Shown here: positions 43,533 to 52,750 of the stretch, one piece after another
Numbering within the stretch: position 1 is the stretch's first letter
Layout of the letters: every line of letters starts with the position of its first letter
NCBI GenBank assembly: GCA_028288485.1
Contig: JAQBNO010000043.1
Coordinates: forward strand, 62,001-126,000
DNA: 64,000 bases
Reading direction: 5' to 3'
Origin: Segetibacter sp.
GTDB lineage: Bacteria > Bacteroidota > Bacteroidia > Chitinophagales > Chitinophagaceae
Program-made: the position numbers and the translations under genes
Notes under the pieces: model-generated
What the model was told of the DNA's origin: nothing
What the model saw: only the letters and a program-made list of their open reading frames with translations
Database searches by the model: none

Positions 43533-43919
43533 ATGGCAAAGTTTACAGACGTACTTTTAGTGGAAGATGATCCGATAACAATAATGGTTTGCGACAGGAT
43601 TATGAAAATGACGTTGTTTGCAGATAAAGTCACTTCTTGCGAAAATGGTAAAATCGCTATTGATCATTTAGCATCCGTTAGAGAGGACGGCCCCATACCA
43701 AAAATCATCTTTTTAGATATCAATATGCCTGTAATGAATGGCTGGGATTTCCTTGAAGAATTTGAGAAAATAAAATCTCGATTCGACCAGTTACCACGCA
43801 TTTATTTACTGTCATCCACTGTTGACCCCGAAGATTATAAAAAAGCAAAAAAGTTCTCTTTGGTGGAGGATTTTATTTCAAAGCCATTGAGCAGGGAGGC
43901 ACTTGAAAAAATAAGTTAG
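43533..43919 (+). CDS. Single-domain response regulator
   Basis: A 128-residue CheY-like receiver with no output domain. Acidic pocket LLVEDDPITIMV, phosphoacceptor Asp in IIFLDINMPVMNGWDF, Ser/Thr switch YLLSST and Lys in DFISKPLSREAL. It starts 7 nt after the histidine kinase, so the two form an operon and probably a phosphorelay pair. Upstream in-frame codons (43458) belong to the kinase end and are excluded. With no DNA-binding part, its output must be by protein interaction or onward phosphotransfer. Confidence 0.92.
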   Translation: MAKFTDVLLVEDDPITIMVCDRIMKMTLFADKVTSCENGKIAIDHLASVREDGPIPKIIFLDINMPVMNGWDFLEEFEKIKSRFDQLPRIYLLSSTVDPEDYKKAKKFSLVEDFISKPLSREALEKIS

Positions 43920-44278
43920 TCGTTAATAATTATTTCACTTTTTTATATTTGCCGTATTAATGTTATTAAGATTGATGTAAAAAGCGGGTGAGTGTTTTTG
44001 TAGCCAGCAGAAAATGCTTTTTTGAATCTCCGGTTGTGTCACTCACTTGTACGTCATCTTTTCATAGCAACCATTGGTCGTTCTGGCAATTGCAATGAAA
44101 GGGTCTATCTATTCAAACCATCTACGGTATTATTGTTTTTGACACTGATTCAACTATTGGATTACTGCTTCGCATGAAAATGTACAAGAGTCCTGCCACC
44201 CGCGTGAACTATACACATACGCTATACTGCCGGCTCGCAAAAAAACTATTTAATGCACAAATACTTTAAATAGCGCGA
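43920..44278. other. Convergent intergenic region
   Basis: Between the response regulator and the lactonase. Contains one dispersed repeat copy (44029-44052) preceded by GTTTTTGTAGCCAGCA. No gene and no clear terminator hairpin were seen. Confidence 0.6.
44029..44052 (+). repeat. Dispersed 3' repeat, GTGTCAC-type
   Basis: Contains GGTTGTGTCACTCACTTGTA, sense to the response regulator and 109 nt past its stop, the most distant of the type. Preceded by TTTTTGTAGCCAGC (from about 43995), like the copies at 27342 and 29014. Confidence 0.8.
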
Positions 44279-45400
44279 TCAATCTTTTTCCATCATTTGC
44301 AAACAAACGGGAGTCGGCACTTTAATCTGTTCCCCGGTCACACGTAGTAACCCCGTCTGCCTGTCTCTTTTAAAAACAACAATATTATTGGTATCCTGGT
44401 TGGCAACCAATAGAAAATTTCCGGAAGGATCGATCGTGAAGTTCCTCGGTTTTATTCCAAGAGTTGGCTGGAACCCTTTTAAAGTTAATAAGCCGGTGTT
44501 AGCATCAACTGCAAATATGGTAATGGTATTTTCATCTCCGCGATTAGAGGTGTATAAAAAATTACCATCAGGAGAAATATGAATGTCGGCGCTGCCGATG
44601 GTACCCTGGAAGCCCGGAGGATGTGTTGCAATTCGTTGCTTAAAGGTTAACGTGCCTTTTTTATATGTAAAAGCGTCAACAGTCCCGCTTATCTCTCCCA
44701 CCAGGTAAGCCCACTTGCCATTTGCATGAAAAGTAAGATGCCTGGGACCACTGCCAGGTTCAACAGCAATAAAGGGGCGTTTTGCAGGTTGTAGCGGCTT
44801 TGCAGAAGTTGCTGTAAATTTATAAGTCATTACTTTATCTATCCCCAGGTCGGGCACAAATAGATATTTTTCATCGGGAGAAAATACAGTTGAATGAACA
44901 TGCGGTTTCTCCTGTCGCAGTTTATCGATACTGTTGCCTGAATGTTTAATGTTTTGGTTTAAAGGCTGAAGGCTTCCGTCTGAATTTATTTTAAACGCTG
45001 AAAGACTGCCTCCTGTGTAGTTACCACAAAATACCCACTTATTATTTTTATTAATAGTTACATAGGCGGGGTTGTCGCCGCCACTGGGTTGCTTATTAAC
45101 AAAAGTGAGTTTTCCGGTAGTACGATCAAATGCAAAAGCACTAATACTGCCGGCATTTTTAAGAGCGGTTTCAGTAGCGGCATAAATGATTTTTTTATTA
45201 GGTGCAATAACTAGGAAAGATGGATTAATGATGTTTTCCGTATTGCTCAGCCACCTGGCTTTACCACTTGTTGAATTAAATTCATACACATAAATCCCTT
45301 TACTTCCACTGTCGGTATAGGTTCCGACAAATAGATAGTAAGACTGTGCAGTGAGAAAGTTTGTTACAACAAGAAACAGCAACGACAAGGTTACACGCAT
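44279..45400 (-). CDS. Secreted lactonase-family beta-propeller
   Basis: A 373-residue exported protein of the 6-phosphogluconolactonase (YbhE/Pgl) beta-propeller family. Signal peptide MRVTLSLLFLVVTNFLTAQ, then a seven-blade propeller with landmarks YLFVGTYTDSGSKGIYVYEF, the catalytic-region HSTVFSPDEKYLFVPDLGID and GPRHLTFHANGKWAYL, and IHISPDGNFLYTSNRGDENT. Export suggests a periplasmic sugar-lactone hydrolase rather than the cytoplasmic pentose phosphate enzyme. 34 nt downstream of a DinB-family gene on the same strand. Confidence 0.9.
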   Translation of the reverse strand: MRVTLSLLFLVVTNFLTAQSYYLFVGTYTDSGSKGIYVYEFNSTSGKARWLSNTENIINPSFLVIAPNKKIIYAATETALKNAGSISAFAFDRTTGKLTFVNKQPSGGDNPAYVTINKNNKWVFCGNYTGGSLSAFKINSDGSLQPLNQNIKHSGNSIDKLRQEKPHVHSTVFSPDEKYLFVPDLGIDKVMTYKFTATSAKPLQPAKRPFIAVEPGSGPRHLTFHANGKWAYLVGEISGTVDAFTYKKGTLTFKQRIATHPPGFQGTIGSADIHISPDGNFLYTSNRGDENTITIFAVDANTGLLTLKGFQPTLGIKPRNFTIDPSGNFLLVANQDTNNIVVFKRDRQTGLLRVTGEQIKVPTPVCLQMMEKD

Positions 45401-45434
45401 TCGTTTGATACATTTAACAGGTGAGGAGATTGCT

Positions 45435-45914
45435 TCATTTCCAGTCGTTCAGCAATCTCCGGAGTAAAATTGCCTGGCCGGTATGATAACTGCTGTGGTC
45501 TGCAATCAACAAAGCTTCGCGTAAAAGGTTTTGTCCCTGTCCGTGTGCGAAAGGTGCATAAAGATCTGTATTTTCATCAGTGAGCAGTCGAATAAATTCA
45601 TCCCTGTCTTTTTTGATCTGCTGAAGAGCGTTTTGCCATTCGCCTTTACTTGCAGGAGCATTTTCAGGAGGCCAATAGTCGTCGGGCCAAACAGGTGCTG
45701 TATAATCGGGGTCAGTTGAAAACCTAAGTATATCTTCCTGGGTAATACGAATATGTTCAACAAGCTGCCAGAGACTGTAGGGAAGATTGTTTGTTTTAAT
45801 TCCTGTTTTTTCAAAAGGTATGTTTTCTACTGCCTGGTCGAATGTTACATGCGCATTCCCCTGCGTGATCATAGCAACCAGTTGTTCAATGACTACTTCA
45901 TTATTCGCGTTCAT
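45435..45914 (-). CDS. DinB-family protein
   Basis: A 159-residue four-helix bundle of the DinB/YfiT superfamily. Helix 2 motif LPYSLWQLVEHIRITQEDIL carries the first metal-binding His, and helix 4 ALLIADHSSYHTGQAILLRR the second and third. Such proteins act as metal-dependent thiol transferases or stress-related hydrolases. A related but distinct protein is encoded at 59016. The gene directly precedes the lactonase gene on the same strand. Confidence 0.88.
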   Translation of the reverse strand: MNANNEVVIEQLVAMITQGNAHVTFDQAVENIPFEKTGIKTNNLPYSLWQLVEHIRITQEDILRFSTDPDYTAPVWPDDYWPPENAPASKGEWQNALQQIKKDRDEFIRLLTDENTDLYAPFAHGQGQNLLREALLIADHSSYHTGQAILLRRLLNDWK

Positions 45915-46170
45915 AAGATCGAAATTTTGTTATGTTGGATGTTTTGTGTATTTGGCTTAACGGCTGATTTATTTTTCCCTGCTACGATTGGTGGTCGATC
46001 TGTAACGCGAAATGTAACCATTTATGGATTGTTTAAGGTAATAAGGCTCGAAGAATATTGCAATTTCTTTTTAATAAAATACGATGTTCGGCCTGCATTA
46101 ATTTTCCAAACTTATTCGGAAGATTCTTTACAACTAACTGCTCATTAAAATTTTTTCTAAACTTGCATTC
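45915..46170. other. Divergent intergenic region
   Basis: Separates DinB and GNAT starts. AT-rich; no gene and no dispersed repeat were found here. Confidence 0.5.
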
Positions 46171-46692
46171 ATGAACCTTGTAATTAAACCGGTTAGAACC
46201 GATGAAGTAGAGTTGCTTGCAGAAGTTAGCAGGAGAACATTTTACGACACCTTTTACCAGCAAAACACCAAAGAAGATATGGAGCTTTTTTTGGAGCACA
46301 GCTTTAATGTAGCTACGCTTCAACAAGAGATCAGCGAAACAGAAAACTTTTTCTTTTTTGCAAAAGCGGGTGATGAGATTGTAGGTTATTTAAAGCTTTC
46401 AACGAGGGAAACCCCGGAAGAGTTAGAAGGAGTGGATATAATTGAAATTGCAAGAATATATGCAGTCAAGGAAAAGATCGGATTGGGAGTAGGTAAATTC
46501 TTAATCGAATCAGCTATTTCTTTTGGAAAAGAGCTAAAGAAGCAGGTGATCTGGTTGGGGGTATGGGAGCACAATTTGAAAGCAATCAATTTCTATCAAA
46601 GGTTTGGGTTTGAAAAGTTTGGCGAGCATCTCTTCCTCGTGGGTAACGATGCGCAAAATGACTGGCTCATGAAGCGGGAGTTGTTCTACTAA
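46171..46692 (+). CDS. GNAT family N-acetyltransferase
   Basis: A 173-residue acetyltransferase with acetyl-CoA site EIARIYAVKEKIGLGVGKFL (the R/Q-x-x-G-x-G/A loop) and the C-terminal motif HNLKAINFYQRFGFEKFGEH, resembling the RimI-like and spermidine/spermine-type GNATs. The substrate (an amine or protein N-terminus) is not readable. No signal peptide. A monocistronic gene. Confidence 0.9.
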   Translation: MNLVIKPVRTDEVELLAEVSRRTFYDTFYQQNTKEDMELFLEHSFNVATLQQEISETENFFFFAKAGDEIVGYLKLSTRETPEELEGVDIIEIARIYAVKEKIGLGVGKFLIESAISFGKELKKQVIWLGVWEHNLKAINFYQRFGFEKFGEHLFLVGNDAQNDWLMKRELFY

Positions 46693-46798
46693 AGAGTTGA
46701 AATTTGTATTACAATTACTTAAAAAAATACAACTGTTAATTCGCAATTTCTTGACCTGCTTGTGGCTTTGCCAATTCTGCTAATATAACGATTGCTCT

Positions 46799-46806
46799 TA
46801 CCTTTG
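46799..46806 (+). promoter_or_regulatory. TAnnTTTG -7 box for thiolase
   Basis: TACCTTTG, 33 nt before ATG 46840. It rules out the in-frame start at 46792, which lies upstream of the box. Confidence 0.65.
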
Positions 46807-46839
46807 AACTACGTTACACTCGTAACTTATAATGACAAT

Positions 46840-48021
46840 ATGAATAAAAGAGAAGTTTATATTATTTCTGCCGTTCGTACACCGATAGGAAGCTTTGGGG
46901 GATCGCTAAAAGAACTGAGCGCGACCCAACTAGGTGCAATTGCTATAAACGGGGCTATTTCAAAAGCCGGAATAGACCCGGCAATGGTTGATGAACTTTT
47001 GATGGGAAGTGTAATACAGGCGGGCCTCGGCCAGGCTCCTGCACGCCAGGCTTGTAAGGCTTCAGGGCTTCCTGATAGTGTAATTTGTACTACCGTTAAC
47101 AAAGTATGCGCCAGTGGAATGAAAGCTGTTGCCCAGGGAGCGGCAAGTATAGCTCTGGGTGAAGCTGATATTATAGTTGCCGGCGGAATGGAAAGCATGA
47201 GCAATGTTCCTTTTTATGTTGAAAATATGCGTTGGGGTAATAAATATGGTAATAGTACATTAATAGACGGCATTGCGAAAGACGGTCTTACTGATGTGTA
47301 TGACGGTCTTGCTATGGGTAATGCTGCTGATATGTGTGCTCGCGAATGTGGTATTAGCCGTGAAGAACAGGATGCTTTTGCTATAGAAAGTTATAAACGA
47401 AGCCAGGCAGCCTGGAACCAGGAAAAATTTGCAGGCGAAATTGTACCGGTGGAAATTCCACAACGTAAAGGCGAACCAATTGTAGTGACCAAAGATGATG
47501 AACCGTTTAATGTAAAGTTTGATAAAATACCCGAACTACGACCGGCATTCAGTAAAGAAGGTACGGTAACAGCGGCAAATGCTTCAACAATGAATGATGG
47601 TGCCGCGGCGTTGGTATTGGTAAGCAAAGAAAAAGCAGAGGAACTCGGTCTGAAACCGATTGCGAAAATTGTGAGCTATGCGGATGCTGAGCAGGAACCA
47701 AAATGGTTCACAACCACACCCTCCATTGCAGTTCCAAAGGCGGTGCAGAGAGCTGGTTTAAAAATGGAAAACATCGATTTTTTTGAACTCAATGAGGCGT
47801 TTTCAGTTGTTGGGATTGAAAATATCCGCCGAATGAAATTAGACCCTGCAAAAGTGAATGTACATGGAGGCGCGGTTTCGCTCGGTCATCCTTTAGGTGC
47901 CAGTGGGGCTCGTATTTTGGTGACTTTGATTAATGTATTAAAACAAAATGGAGGAAGGTATGGTGCTGCCGGAATTTGCAATGGTGGTGGCGGTGCAAGT
48001 GCCATGGTGATAGAGATATAG
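46840..48021 (+). CDS. Acetyl-CoA C-acetyltransferase (thiolase)
   Basis: A 393-residue thiolase that condenses two acetyl-CoA or splits beta-ketoacyl-CoA. Nucleophilic Cys in TTVNKVCASGMKAVAQGA, His in FELNEAFSVVG, the second active Cys in GICNGGGGASAMV, and GGAVSLGHPLGASGAR. Normal length for the acetoacetyl-CoA thiolase (AtoB/PhaA) type. A monocistronic gene; neighbours give no pathway hint. Confidence 0.95.
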   Translation: MNKREVYIISAVRTPIGSFGGSLKELSATQLGAIAINGAISKAGIDPAMVDELLMGSVIQAGLGQAPARQACKASGLPDSVICTTVNKVCASGMKAVAQGAASIALGEADIIVAGGMESMSNVPFYVENMRWGNKYGNSTLIDGIAKDGLTDVYDGLAMGNAADMCARECGISREEQDAFAIESYKRSQAAWNQEKFAGEIVPVEIPQRKGEPIVVTKDDEPFNVKFDKIPELRPAFSKEGTVTAANASTMNDGAAALVLVSKEKAEELGLKPIAKIVSYADAEQEPKWFTTTPSIAVPKAVQRAGLKMENIDFFELNEAFSVVGIENIRRMKLDPAKVNVHGGAVSLGHPLGASGARILVTLINVLKQNGGRYGAAGICNGGGGASAMVIEI

Positions 48022-48326
48022 AACCGTGATTATAGGATTTTTTAAGGATTATAGGGAAATAGGTGAATTGAAATAATTTGAATCAATGGGAATGATGGGA
48101 AAGATGGACCGTGATTTTTATGAGCTGCTTAAAGATATACAGGTACAAGAGTGCGACGCAACGGGAGATTATTAATGATCCTCCGCCCACTTCAAAATTG
48201 GCTTTTAACGCTATAAAAATTTTATTCTATCAACACTAGCTGAGCAGTTCCAATTTTCCTCATAATCCACACCAATCCTTCAAACCCCGGTTCTGCATTA
48301 TCTTGCAACCCAATTGAATTACAAAA
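48022..48326. other. Intergenic region, thiolase to holA
   Basis: Contains a dispersed repeat copy at 48143-48166 in the orientation opposite to the flanking genes, and a near-consensus -7 (TATCTTG, about 48299) before holA. No gene seen. Confidence 0.5.
48143..48166 (-). repeat. Dispersed repeat, GCGTCGC-type, antisense
   Basis: GTACAAGAGTGCGACGCAAC then GGGA. Lies 121 nt past the thiolase stop but points the other way, an exception to the downstream-sense rule. Confidence 0.8.
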
Positions 48327-49325
48327 ATGTCTGCTGAAAAAATTATATCGGAGTGGAAAATAGGTGCGTTTAAGCCTATATATTGGTTGGAGGGAGAGGA
48401 GCCTTATTTTATTGATAAGGTGATGGATTATGCAGAGCATAAGATTTTGAATGAAAGTGAAGCCGGTTTTAACCTGACCGTTTTTTATGGTCGCGATGCA
48501 GATTGGGCCTCGGTAGTTAGCGCCTGTAGGCGCTACCCGATGTTTGCCGAAAGACAGGTTGTATTGTTGAAAGAGGCCCAGTTTATGAAAGACCTCGAAA
48601 AGCTGGAAACCTACGTAGCAAAGCCTTTGTCTTCAACTGTTTTCGTCGTTGCGTTGAAAGATAAAAAAGTAGATGGCCGTACTAACTTAAGCAAATTGCT
48701 AAAGAAAAATGCGGAGGTCTTTCAAACGAAAAAAATATACGAAAACCAGTTGCCGGAATGGACCAAAAACATGGTGCTGTCAAAAGGAATTGACATTACG
48801 CAACCTGCTTTGCAGCTATTGATAGATAACATCGGCAACGACCTGAGCCGCCTGGAAAACGAAATAGAAAAAGTTTGGATCAATCTTGGAAATTCAAAAA
48901 CGATTGACGAAAATGCAATTGAAAAGTATGTAGGAATAAGCAAAGAATTTAATGCCTTCGAATTGCAGGCTGCTATCGGGAAAAAAGACCTTGCAAAAGC
49001 AATCCGCATCATTCAATACTTTGAAGCTAATCCTAAAGCCGCGCCTATCCAGTTAATTCTGCCGGCCATTTACTCGTACTTTAGTAAAGTCTATTCCATC
49101 TTAAGCATGGATGATAAAAGCGAAAATGCAGTAAAGGGTCTTTTTAGTAATAATTTTTATGCGGCAAAAGAAGGGCTTGCTGCTGCCAAGGCATTTGGGA
49201 TACAGGGAACAGAGAAAATCTTATTGCTGTTGCATGAATATAACCTCAGAAGTATCGGCATCAACGATACAGGAACAAGCGATGCCGGCCTTTTAAAGGA
49301 AATGGTGGTGAAGATGGTGAGTTGA
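48327..49325 (+). CDS. holA: DNA polymerase III subunit delta
   Basis: A 332-residue clamp-loader delta subunit. An N-terminal AAA-like domain lacks a working Walker A, as usual (FKPIYWLEGEEPYFIDKVMD, then RYPMFAERQVVLLKEAQFM). Domain II follows (DNIGNDLSRLENEIEKVWIN) and the C-terminal helical domain (AFELQAAIGKKDLAKAIRII). It opens the sliding clamp within the replisome. Normal length, monocistronic, convergent with ribF. Confidence 0.92.
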   Translation: MSAEKIISEWKIGAFKPIYWLEGEEPYFIDKVMDYAEHKILNESEAGFNLTVFYGRDADWASVVSACRRYPMFAERQVVLLKEAQFMKDLEKLETYVAKPLSSTVFVVALKDKKVDGRTNLSKLLKKNAEVFQTKKIYENQLPEWTKNMVLSKGIDITQPALQLLIDNIGNDLSRLENEIEKVWINLGNSKTIDENAIEKYVGISKEFNAFELQAAIGKKDLAKAIRIIQYFEANPKAAPIQLILPAIYSYFSKVYSILSMDDKSENAVKGLFSNNFYAAKEGLAAAKAFGIQGTEKILLLLHEYNLRSIGINDTGTSDAGLLKEMVVKMVS

Positions 49326-49426
49326 TTGCTGATTTTGGAGACTGCGAAATGATTGCTGGTGTAGAGATTGACGGATTTTGAGATTAAAATCCAAATCACA
49401 AAATCACAAAATCAAAAATTTCTTCA

Positions 49427-50371
49427 CTACATCCCCAAATCAAGAATCGCCCCGGCTTTGATTTTGTCCTTTGCTAATTGTTCTTTTAGCTGTTCAAGAC
49501 CGTCGAACTTAACTTCGCCTCTCAGAAATTTATGTATGTAAACCTTCATTACCTGCCCGTAAATGTCTTCGTCGAAATTAAAAATGTTCACTTCTATTGT
49601 TCTTTTGGTTCCGTCAACAGTAGGGCGCATGCCGATATTCATCATTCCTTTTAAAATTACTTCATTCACCCCGATTGTTAGTCTTACTGCATAAACGCCG
49701 TTCCCGGGGATCAATTTTTCTTCATTTTCAATTACGAGGTTTGCTGTCGGGTAGCCAATCGTTCTGCCTAATTTATTTCCTTCAACAACCTTTCCTTCGA
49801 AGAAATAATCATATCCTAAAAAAGTGTTTGCAGTGTCAATATCAGGTTTTAATAATGCTTCCCTGATTTTTGTTGAACTAATGGTTATTTGATTTAATAC
49901 GTGCTCCGGAATTTCTTTTACCCGGTAATTATATTTTTCGCCCATATTTTCGAGCAAATGATAATCTCCCAAACGGTTCTTTCCAAACTTGTGGTCGTAG
50001 CCGATAATAATAGTAGACGGATGAAAGTTTTTTACGAGGAAGTTTTCAATGTACTCTTCCGCCGCCTGGCTTGCAAATTCTTCATTGAAAGCAACCACTA
50101 CCAAATGCTCAATTCCTAACTTATCTAAGAGTTCAGTTTTCTCGGGTAGTGTATTGATTATTTTAACTGCTGATTTTCCGTGCGATACAACTTTTCGTGG
50201 GTGTGGGTGAAAGGTAATGATTACAGTTTCTCCTCCAATTTCAGCAGCCTCTGCTTTCAACAGTTTGATTATTTGCTGGTGGCCCAGATGAACACCGTCG
50301 AATGTGCCGATGGTTATGACGGCCTTTTTAAATTCCGGTAAATGTTGTAAATCTCTATGAACCTGTATCAT
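49427..50371 (-). CDS. ribF: Bifunctional riboflavin kinase/FAD synthetase
   Basis: A 314-residue cytoplasmic enzyme that makes FMN from riboflavin and then FAD. The N-terminal nucleotidyltransferase domain has TIGTFDGVHLGHQQIIKLL (the G-x-x-D-G-x-H-x-G-H loop), IIIGYDHKFGKNRLGD and the ISSTKIREALL motif. The C-terminal riboflavin kinase domain has KLGRTIGYPTANLV and NGVYAVRLTIG. A perfect -7 box on this strand lies 10 nt before the ATG. Monocistronic. Confidence 0.96.
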   Translation of the reverse strand: MIQVHRDLQHLPEFKKAVITIGTFDGVHLGHQQIIKLLKAEAAEIGGETVIITFHPHPRKVVSHGKSAVKIINTLPEKTELLDKLGIEHLVVVAFNEEFASQAAEEYIENFLVKNFHPSTIIIGYDHKFGKNRLGDYHLLENMGEKYNYRVKEIPEHVLNQITISSTKIREALLKPDIDTANTFLGYDYFFEGKVVEGNKLGRTIGYPTANLVIENEEKLIPGNGVYAVRLTIGVNEVILKGMMNIGMRPTVDGTKRTIEVNIFNFDEDIYGQVMKVYIHKFLRGEVKFDGLEQLKEQLAKDKIKAGAILDLGM

Positions 50372-50381
50372 AATAATCGCG

Positions 50382-50389
50382 CAAAGCTA
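50382..50389 (-). promoter_or_regulatory. TAnnTTTG -7 box for ribF
   Basis: Reads TAGCTTTG on the minus strand, 10 nt from the ribF ATG. Confidence 0.65.
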
Positions 50390-50406
50390 AGAGAATAACT
50401 GATACA

Positions 50407-50472
50407 GTTACCGGTTGCCTGTTGCCGGCAACCGGTAGTTGAAAACTGGTAACTGGTAACCGGTAACCGGTA
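50407..50472. repeat. CCGGTAACC-type tandem/palindromic repeat
   Basis: GTTACCGGTTGCC, a GTTGCCGGCAAC palindrome, then AACTGGTAACTGGTAACC-type units repeated to 50472. Lies in the divergent gap between ribF and the purM-like gene. Its sequence closely parallels an in-frame segment of the ABC-F gene (19161-19216). Confidence 0.8.
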
Positions 50473-50485
50473 TCTTCTCTCTCAC

Positions 50486-50493
50486 TATCTTTG
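50486..50493 (+). promoter_or_regulatory. TAnnTTTG -7 box for purM-like gene
   Basis: TATCTTTG, 24 nt before ATG 50518. It excludes the upstream in-frame start at 50491. Confidence 0.7.
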
Positions 50494-50517
50494 CCGCCCA
50501 TCAACTGTACTTATCTA

Positions 50518-51687
50518 ATGTCTTTATATTCTCAACGTGGTGTTTCTGCACAAAAAGAAGAAGTTCATGCGGCGACACAGCATCTTGACCAGGGATTGTT
50601 TCCGAATGCTTTTTGTAAGATTTACAAGGACTTTTTAGGTAACGATGCTAACTGGATAAACATTATGCATGCTGATGGAGCCGGAACCAAAAGCATTTTA
50701 GCGTATTTGTATTGGAAGGAAACAGGTGATATAAGTGTGTGGAAAGGCATTGCCCAGGACGCGGTGATCATGAACCTCGATGACCTGCTTTGCGTTGGAA
50801 TTTATGACAACCTGTTGTTTTCTTCTACTATTGACAGGAATAAACTGCATATACCGGGCGAAGTGCTTGAAGTAATTATAAACGGCACGCAGGAAATATT
50901 TGATTGGTTAAAAGAGTTTGGCATTAATGTGCACTACTTAGGTGGTGAAACCGCCGATGTGGGCGATGTGGTAAGAACGATTGCAGTCAACGGAACCATG
51001 ACCGCAAGGTGGCCCAAAGAAAAATTGATTACGAACGATAAGATACAACCGGGAGATGTAATTGTCGGTTTTGCCAGTTCGGGTCGATCGGTTTACGAAA
51101 CGGAATATAACAGCGGTATCGGCAGCAATGGTTTAACCAGTGCCCGTCACGATGTCTTAAGTAAAAAATATGCTGATGCCTTCCCCCAAACCTTTGAGCC
51201 TTTATTAAATCAAGAGGTGGTTTATATTGGTGAACATGCTGTAACAGATGAAGTTGAGGTGAACGGAACTAACATAAATATTGGTAAGCTTATTCTTAGT
51301 CCAACCCGAACCTATGCCCCGGTTGTAAAAGAAATGCTGGAGCAGCATTTCGAGGCTATCCACGGTTTAATTCATTGCAGCGGAGGCGGCCAGACCAAGT
51401 GCATGAAATACCTTCCAGGCAATTTAAGGGTTATAAAAGACGATTTATTCGAACCTCCTGTTATTTTTAATATAATCCAAAAGGCGTCGAAATCAGATTA
51501 CAGGGAGATGTACCAGGTTTTTAATATGGGCCATCGGCTTGAAGTTTTTACTTCTGCACAAAAGGCGCAAGACCTGATAAAAATTGGACAAAAATTTGGG
51601 ATTGAAGCCAAAATAGTAGGAAGGGTTGAAGAATCGGGTAAAAAGGAATTGATTATTAAGGGAAGCTTTGGGGAAATTAAGTTTTAA
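50518..51687 (+). CDS. AIR synthase-related protein (PurM-like)
   Basis: A 389-residue phosphoribosylformylglycinamidine cyclo-ligase-type enzyme, predicted to form 5-aminoimidazole ribotide in purine synthesis. AIRS signatures are visible in HADGAGTKSILAYLYWKETG, the metal/ATP stretch DAVIMNLDDLLCVG, HYLGGETADVGDVVRTIAVN, PGDVIVGFASSGRSVYETEY and HGLIHCSGGGQTKCMKYL. It is longer than E. coli PurM (345 residues), as in the Bacteroidota variant. ATG 50518 is fixed by the promoter. Monocistronic; no purine neighbours. Confidence 0.88.
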   Translation: MSLYSQRGVSAQKEEVHAATQHLDQGLFPNAFCKIYKDFLGNDANWINIMHADGAGTKSILAYLYWKETGDISVWKGIAQDAVIMNLDDLLCVGIYDNLLFSSTIDRNKLHIPGEVLEVIINGTQEIFDWLKEFGINVHYLGGETADVGDVVRTIAVNGTMTARWPKEKLITNDKIQPGDVIVGFASSGRSVYETEYNSGIGSNGLTSARHDVLSKKYADAFPQTFEPLLNQEVVYIGEHAVTDEVEVNGTNINIGKLILSPTRTYAPVVKEMLEQHFEAIHGLIHCSGGGQTKCMKYLPGNLRVIKDDLFEPPVIFNIIQKASKSDYREMYQVFNMGHRLEVFTSAQKAQDLIKIGQKFGIEAKIVGRVEESGKKELIIKGSFGEIKF

Positions 51688-51731
51688 TAAAAAGAGAGAT
51701 TTTTTGGGACCCGCTTTATAACTTTTTTCGG

Positions 51732-51755
51732 CATCGTTGTGTCACTCACTTGTAC
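51732..51755 (+). repeat. Dispersed 3' repeat, GTGTCAC-type
   Basis: A perfect consensus copy (TTGTGTCACTCACTTGTAC preceded by CATCG), sense to the purM-like gene and 44 nt past its stop. Preceded by TTTTTTGGGACCC. Confidence 0.9.
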
Positions 51756-51918
51756 CGCATTGCTTACCCCAGCCGGCCCTGATTCATTTGCCTCAGGTAG
51801 TTTTTCATGCCCTCATCTTCTATTATTAACACCTTTTTTCCCCCTGTTAATTATTATTGTTAGGCAGTACTGCACCGAAACAATATTTTTGCTGAGAATA
51901 CTACAATAATTAATTGCA

Positions 51919-52608
51919 ATGTCTGAATCAATAGTATCGTTAACAAACGCTAAAATATTCCAGGGAAGTACGCTGATTTTGCAGGATGTAAATATCAATG
52001 TAAATAAAGGGGAGTTTGTATACCTGGTCGGTAAAACCGGTACCGGGAAAAGCAGCTTGTTAAAAACGCTTTACGGCGATCTCCCTTTAGTTGAAGGAGA
52101 AGGAATGGTAGCAGGTTATAATTTACGGCAGATGAATTGGAAAAAGGTTCCTTTTCTACGCAGGTCTCTAGGTGTTGTTTTCCAGGATTTTCAATTGCTT
52201 ACAGACCGGAATGTACACGAAAACCTCAAGTTTGTTTTAAGAGCCACTGGCTGGAAGGATAACAAGTTGATGGAAGAAAAAATAAATGATGTATTGGATA
52301 AAGTAGGTTTAAGAAGCAAAGGCTTTAAAATGCCTTTCGAAATGAGTGGTGGAGAGCAACAAAGAGTTGATATTGCACGTGCTTTATTAAATTCTCCAAA
52401 ACTTGTTCTGGCAGATGAACCAACGGGGAACCTGGACCCTGAAACAAGTGAGGAGATTATGCAGTTGTTATTCCAGATTGCCAAAGATTTTAATACTGCC
52501 GTAATTATGGCTACCCACGATTATATTGTAATTAACCGGTATCCCGGAAGAATGCTGAAAACGGAAAGAGGCCATGTTTACGATAGTGCATCCGTTGCCG
52601 CATTTTAA
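51919..52608 (+). CDS. ftsE: FtsE-like cell-division ABC ATPase
   Basis: A 229-residue ABC ATPase of the FtsE/LolD group. Walker [22 protein letters not shown]-loop [18 protein letters not shown], signature [16 protein letters not shown], Walker [15 protein letters not shown] and His switch IMATHDY. FtsE normally works with membrane partner FtsX to control septal peptidoglycan hydrolases. No ftsX gene is adjacent here, which is common in Bacteroidota where the two are unlinked. A LolD-type role cannot be excluded. Confidence 0.85.
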   Translation: MSESIVSLTNAKIFQGSTLILQDVNINVNKGEFVYLVGKTGTGKSSLLKTLYGDLPLVEGEGMVAGYNLRQMNWKKVPFLRRSLGVVFQDFQLLTDRNVHENLKFVLRATGWKDNKLMEEKINDVLDKVGLRSKGFKMPFEMSGGEQQRVDIARALLNSPKLVLADEPTGNLDPETSEEIMQLLFQIAKDFNTAVIMATHDYIVINRYPGRMLKTERGHVYDSASVAAF

Positions 52609-52650
52609 TACAAAATTACTCATAACTGTATACGTCTTAGTTAACCGGTC

Positions 52651-52740
52651 TTATTTCGAGCCCTTAAAGGGCGAAATATATAAACACAGGGCAAAGCCCC
52701 GGGTTATGACAAAATCTCCAGTAGTAAGCCCTGAAGGGGC
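52651..52740. repeat. Triple-hairpin repeat element
   Basis: Three consecutive hairpins: GAGCCCTTAAAGGGC region (52651-52675), CAGGGCAAAGCCC (52688-52701) and GCCCTGAAGGGGC (52728-52740). The AGGGC/GCCCT unit in multiple orientations resembles a short repeat commonly seen in Bacteroidota genomes. It begins about 42 nt past the ftsE stop in the convergent gap and could serve as a terminator. Confidence 0.6.
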
Positions 52741-52750
52741 GGTATAATAA

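Noticed and set aside
49373-49392. GGATTTT/AAAATCC stem between holA and ribF as a terminator
   Set aside because: Weak AT-rich 7-bp stem without a clear T run; too uncertain to list.
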